NCBI RefSeq assembly: GCF_004341235.1
Contig: NZ_SLUP01000005.1
Location: 1 to 64,000 of the forward strand
Origin: Mariniflexile fucanivorans
GTDB taxonomy: Bacteria; Bacteroidota; Bacteroidia; Flavobacteriales; Flavobacteriaceae
Direction: 5' to 3'
DNA length: 64,000 bases
Positions 62,527-64,000 of this stretch are shown here, piece by piece; within the stretch, counting starts at the first letter, position 1; every line of letters starts with the position of its first letter. The notes below the pieces were generated by a model. That model saw nothing but the letters and a program-made list of their open reading frames with translations. It was not told the origin of the DNA and did no database searches. The position numbers and the translations under genes were made by a program.

Positions 62527-64000
62527 TTATCTTTTAACAATAATTTGCTTGTGTGTACCTTGCTCTGTTTGAATACTCACTAAATAATTTCCTCTACTTA
62601 GGTTGCTCAGATCTACAGATTTTGAATTTCTAATACTCTTTACTAAAACCCCCATAATAGTATAAACATGCACTTGCTCTATGTTCGCAATTGAAGCTAT
62701 TTCAAAACTATTTGTTACAGGATTTGGATATAGTTTTAATTTCAGAATCTCTGCATTTTTGCCTAAACCCAAGGTATTATAAACTGTTTTTATATAAAAT
62801 AGGTTTGCTGTATTATTTTTTGTTATTTCATGTGCTCCAGCTGGAATGTTTGGAATTGTTACTACACCTGCTGATGCGGTATAATCTACACCATCCAATT
62901 TAATTTTTCCAGTGAAAGAATCATCAAATACTAAAGTCAATGTAGAAATTGCCGTAGTAGTATAAGTAATTGAAGTTGAACTTTCAATTTTAAGACGTCT
63001 TGTTAAAGTTAAACCGTCATAGTTTACAGAACCATTAGTGCTATTCATATTTCCTGTAATGTTGTAGAATGAACTAACTTTTTCTGATAATGTGAAATTG
63101 TGAATTTCTTCCCCTGTAGTACTTCCAGGAGGAACTACTGTAATGGTTCCAGATTCTGATATTGGAGTGCTAATCGTACCAACGGTTGTAACTGAATAGG
63201 AAACGTTAGCTGTAGGTGTACCAGTAATAGTAACGGTTTTAGCTATACCATTTTTCACAAAGCTTAGTCCTGATGCTGGTAAACCACTAACCGAAACATC
63301 GGTAGCATCGCCACCCCACGTAAATATAATGGTTTCCATTGCTTCACCTTCAATGACATCTTGACTCGCATTGCTTGTTGTTACAATAAGTGTATGTGTA
63401 CTTGGTACAGCTTCTCCTTGTATATAAACCAAACTAGTTTCATAATTTACAAGTGCTGTTTTTAATGGTGTATTTACAGCTGATGATGTATCATCCGCAG
63501 GTAAAAAAGTCCAATTAAAATCACCACCATTCATACGTCCTGCATATTGGATTACTTTTGCTTTTGCCACCTCGGGCGTATCAGGAACTAAATTTTTAAC
63601 ATATAGAGCTACATCGGTATCAAAATTATTATAGGTATTGGCTCCTTGTTTTGAAACAACTGAAGATGGGACAACTTCACTTCTTGTAGTTGCTAAATAA
63701 GCGTCAAAATCTGAAGTAGAGCTAATTTTTCCAGCAATATTGTATAAAGGATTCGTGTCTCCATAAGCAACAAAACGCATCGAGTTAGTTGCATTATCAG
63801 CATCAAAAGTATTGTTGAATGCTTTAATAGTACCACCATCTTCACCCGAAAATATTCCTTGATTATTTGGGTCATTTTGTTGGGTTGAATTATTCCATAC
63901 ATCTGTCCCCTGCATGGAGGTCATCATTGGGTTTTTACTATTACGGAAATAATTTCCTTCCACAAATAATGATGAGCCTTCAGTAGAACCAGAACCATAT
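62527..64000 (-). CDS. PL1-type pectate lyase with T9SS domain (5' end beyond the window)
   Basis: The frame is open to the right edge. The first visible part reads 'LFVEGNYFRNSKNPMMTS' and 'GGTIKAFNNTFDADNATN', typical of the late coils of PL1/Amb_a_1 pectate-lyase beta-helices. Then come linker and Ig-like modules ('TLIVTTSNASQDVIEGEAMETIIFTWGG'), a small beta domain ('HNFTLSEKVSSFYNITGNM'), and a T9SS type A sorting domain ('LKLYPNPVTNSFEI ... VYTIMGVLVKSI ... LSRGNYLVSIQ'). The catalytic centre is outside the window. Confidence 0.8.
   Translation of the reverse strand, partial: YGSGSTEGSSLFVEGNYFRNSKNPMMTSMQGTDVWNNSTQQNDPNNQGIFSGEDGGTIKAFNNTFDADNATNSMRFVAYGDTNPLYNIAGKISSTSDFDAYLATTRSEVVPSSVVSKQGANTYNNFDTDVALYVKNLVPDTPEVAKAKVIQYAGRMNGGDFNWTFLPADDTSSAVNTPLKTALVNYETSLVYIQGEAVPSTHTLIVTTSNASQDVIEGEAMETIIFTWGGDATDVSVSGLPASGLSFVKNGIAKTVTITGTPTANVSYSVTTVGTISTPISESGTITVVPPGSTTGEEIHNFTLSEKVSSFYNITGNMNSTNGSVNYDGLTLTRRLKIESSTSITYTTTAISTLTLVFDDSFTGKIKLDGVDYTASAGVVTIPNIPAGAHEITKNNTANLFYIKTVYNTLGLGKNAEILKLKLYPNPVTNSFEIASIANIEQVHVYTIMGVLVKSIRNSKSVDLSNLSRGNYLVSIQTEQGTHKQIIVKR

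Noticed and set aside
1-64000. CRISPR array, rRNA genes, intact insertion sequence or prophage
   Set aside because: I saw no regularly spaced repeats, rRNA sequence, transposase, integrase or phage structural genes in the window.

Overview
This is an AT-rich window from a member of the Flavobacteriaceae (Bacteroidetes), probably a marine or alga/plant-polysaccharide-degrading type; I cannot name the genus. The evidence is type IX secretion (T9SS) C-terminal sorting domains, a SusC/SusD pair, Bacteroidetes promoters (TTG-N19-TAnnTTTG), flavobacterial forms of the polyamine and mevalonate genes, and Bacteroidetes-type interspersed palindromic repeats.

Left part (1-20.5 kb), mostly housekeeping on the minus strand: the 3' end of a T9SS cargo gene; a membrane mannosyltransferase-like protein; a six-gene polyamine operon (arginine decarboxylase, agmatinase homologue, deoxyhypusine-synthase-like enzyme, two small proteins, VOC protein); a repeat-bearing spacer and three small plus-strand orphans; an RluB-like pseudouridine synthase homologue; an isoprenoid operon (GDPD, BaiN-like flavoprotein, DUF1697, mevalonate diphosphate decarboxylase, four-helix-bundle protein, mevalonate-kinase-like GHMP kinase, UbiA prenyltransferase); a TesB thioesterase; and a methionine-sulfoxide repair operon (MsrB, MsrA, SelO, aldo/keto reductase, divergent MsrA).

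Middle (20.9-31 kb): a minus-strand glucuronate/unsaturated-uronate operon (UxuB-type SDR, UxuA, UxaC, ExuT-type MFS, KduI, KduD-type SDR), divergent from a LacI-family regulator with twin GTGTGCGCACAC operators between them. Then a methyltransferase, a thioredoxin-fold protein and ThiE. A truncated tRNA-Met (3' half only) at 31.0 kb looks like an integration scar.

Right part (31-64 kb), a pectin utilisation locus: a galacturonate operon (second UxaC, second ExuT-type MFS, UxaB, UxaA); a second LacI regulator; a PL9-type pectate lyase; a long minus-strand PUL (SusC, SusD, DUF5123-type lipoprotein, GH28, DUF4861, GH105, GH43, esterase); and plus-strand pectinesterase, T9SS protein, cupin, PL10, CE8 and CE12-type genes, followed by a convergent PL1-type lyase running off the right edge. 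Four promoters here carry the same palindrome GTAATCGATTAC directly after the -7 box, which suggests one repressor regulon. Together the genes would cut, de-esterify and import pectin, then convert galacturonate, glucuronate and unsaturated uronates to 2-keto-3-deoxygluconate (KDG). KDG kinase and aldolase are not in the window.

Most unusual points: a PL10/CE8 pair joined by a dnaX-like A AAA AAG slippery site; an agmatinase homologue lacking four of six metal ligands; an RluB homologue lacking its catalytic Asp; palindromic repeats inserted in frame in two enzymes; and the tRNA fragment bordering the pectin locus.
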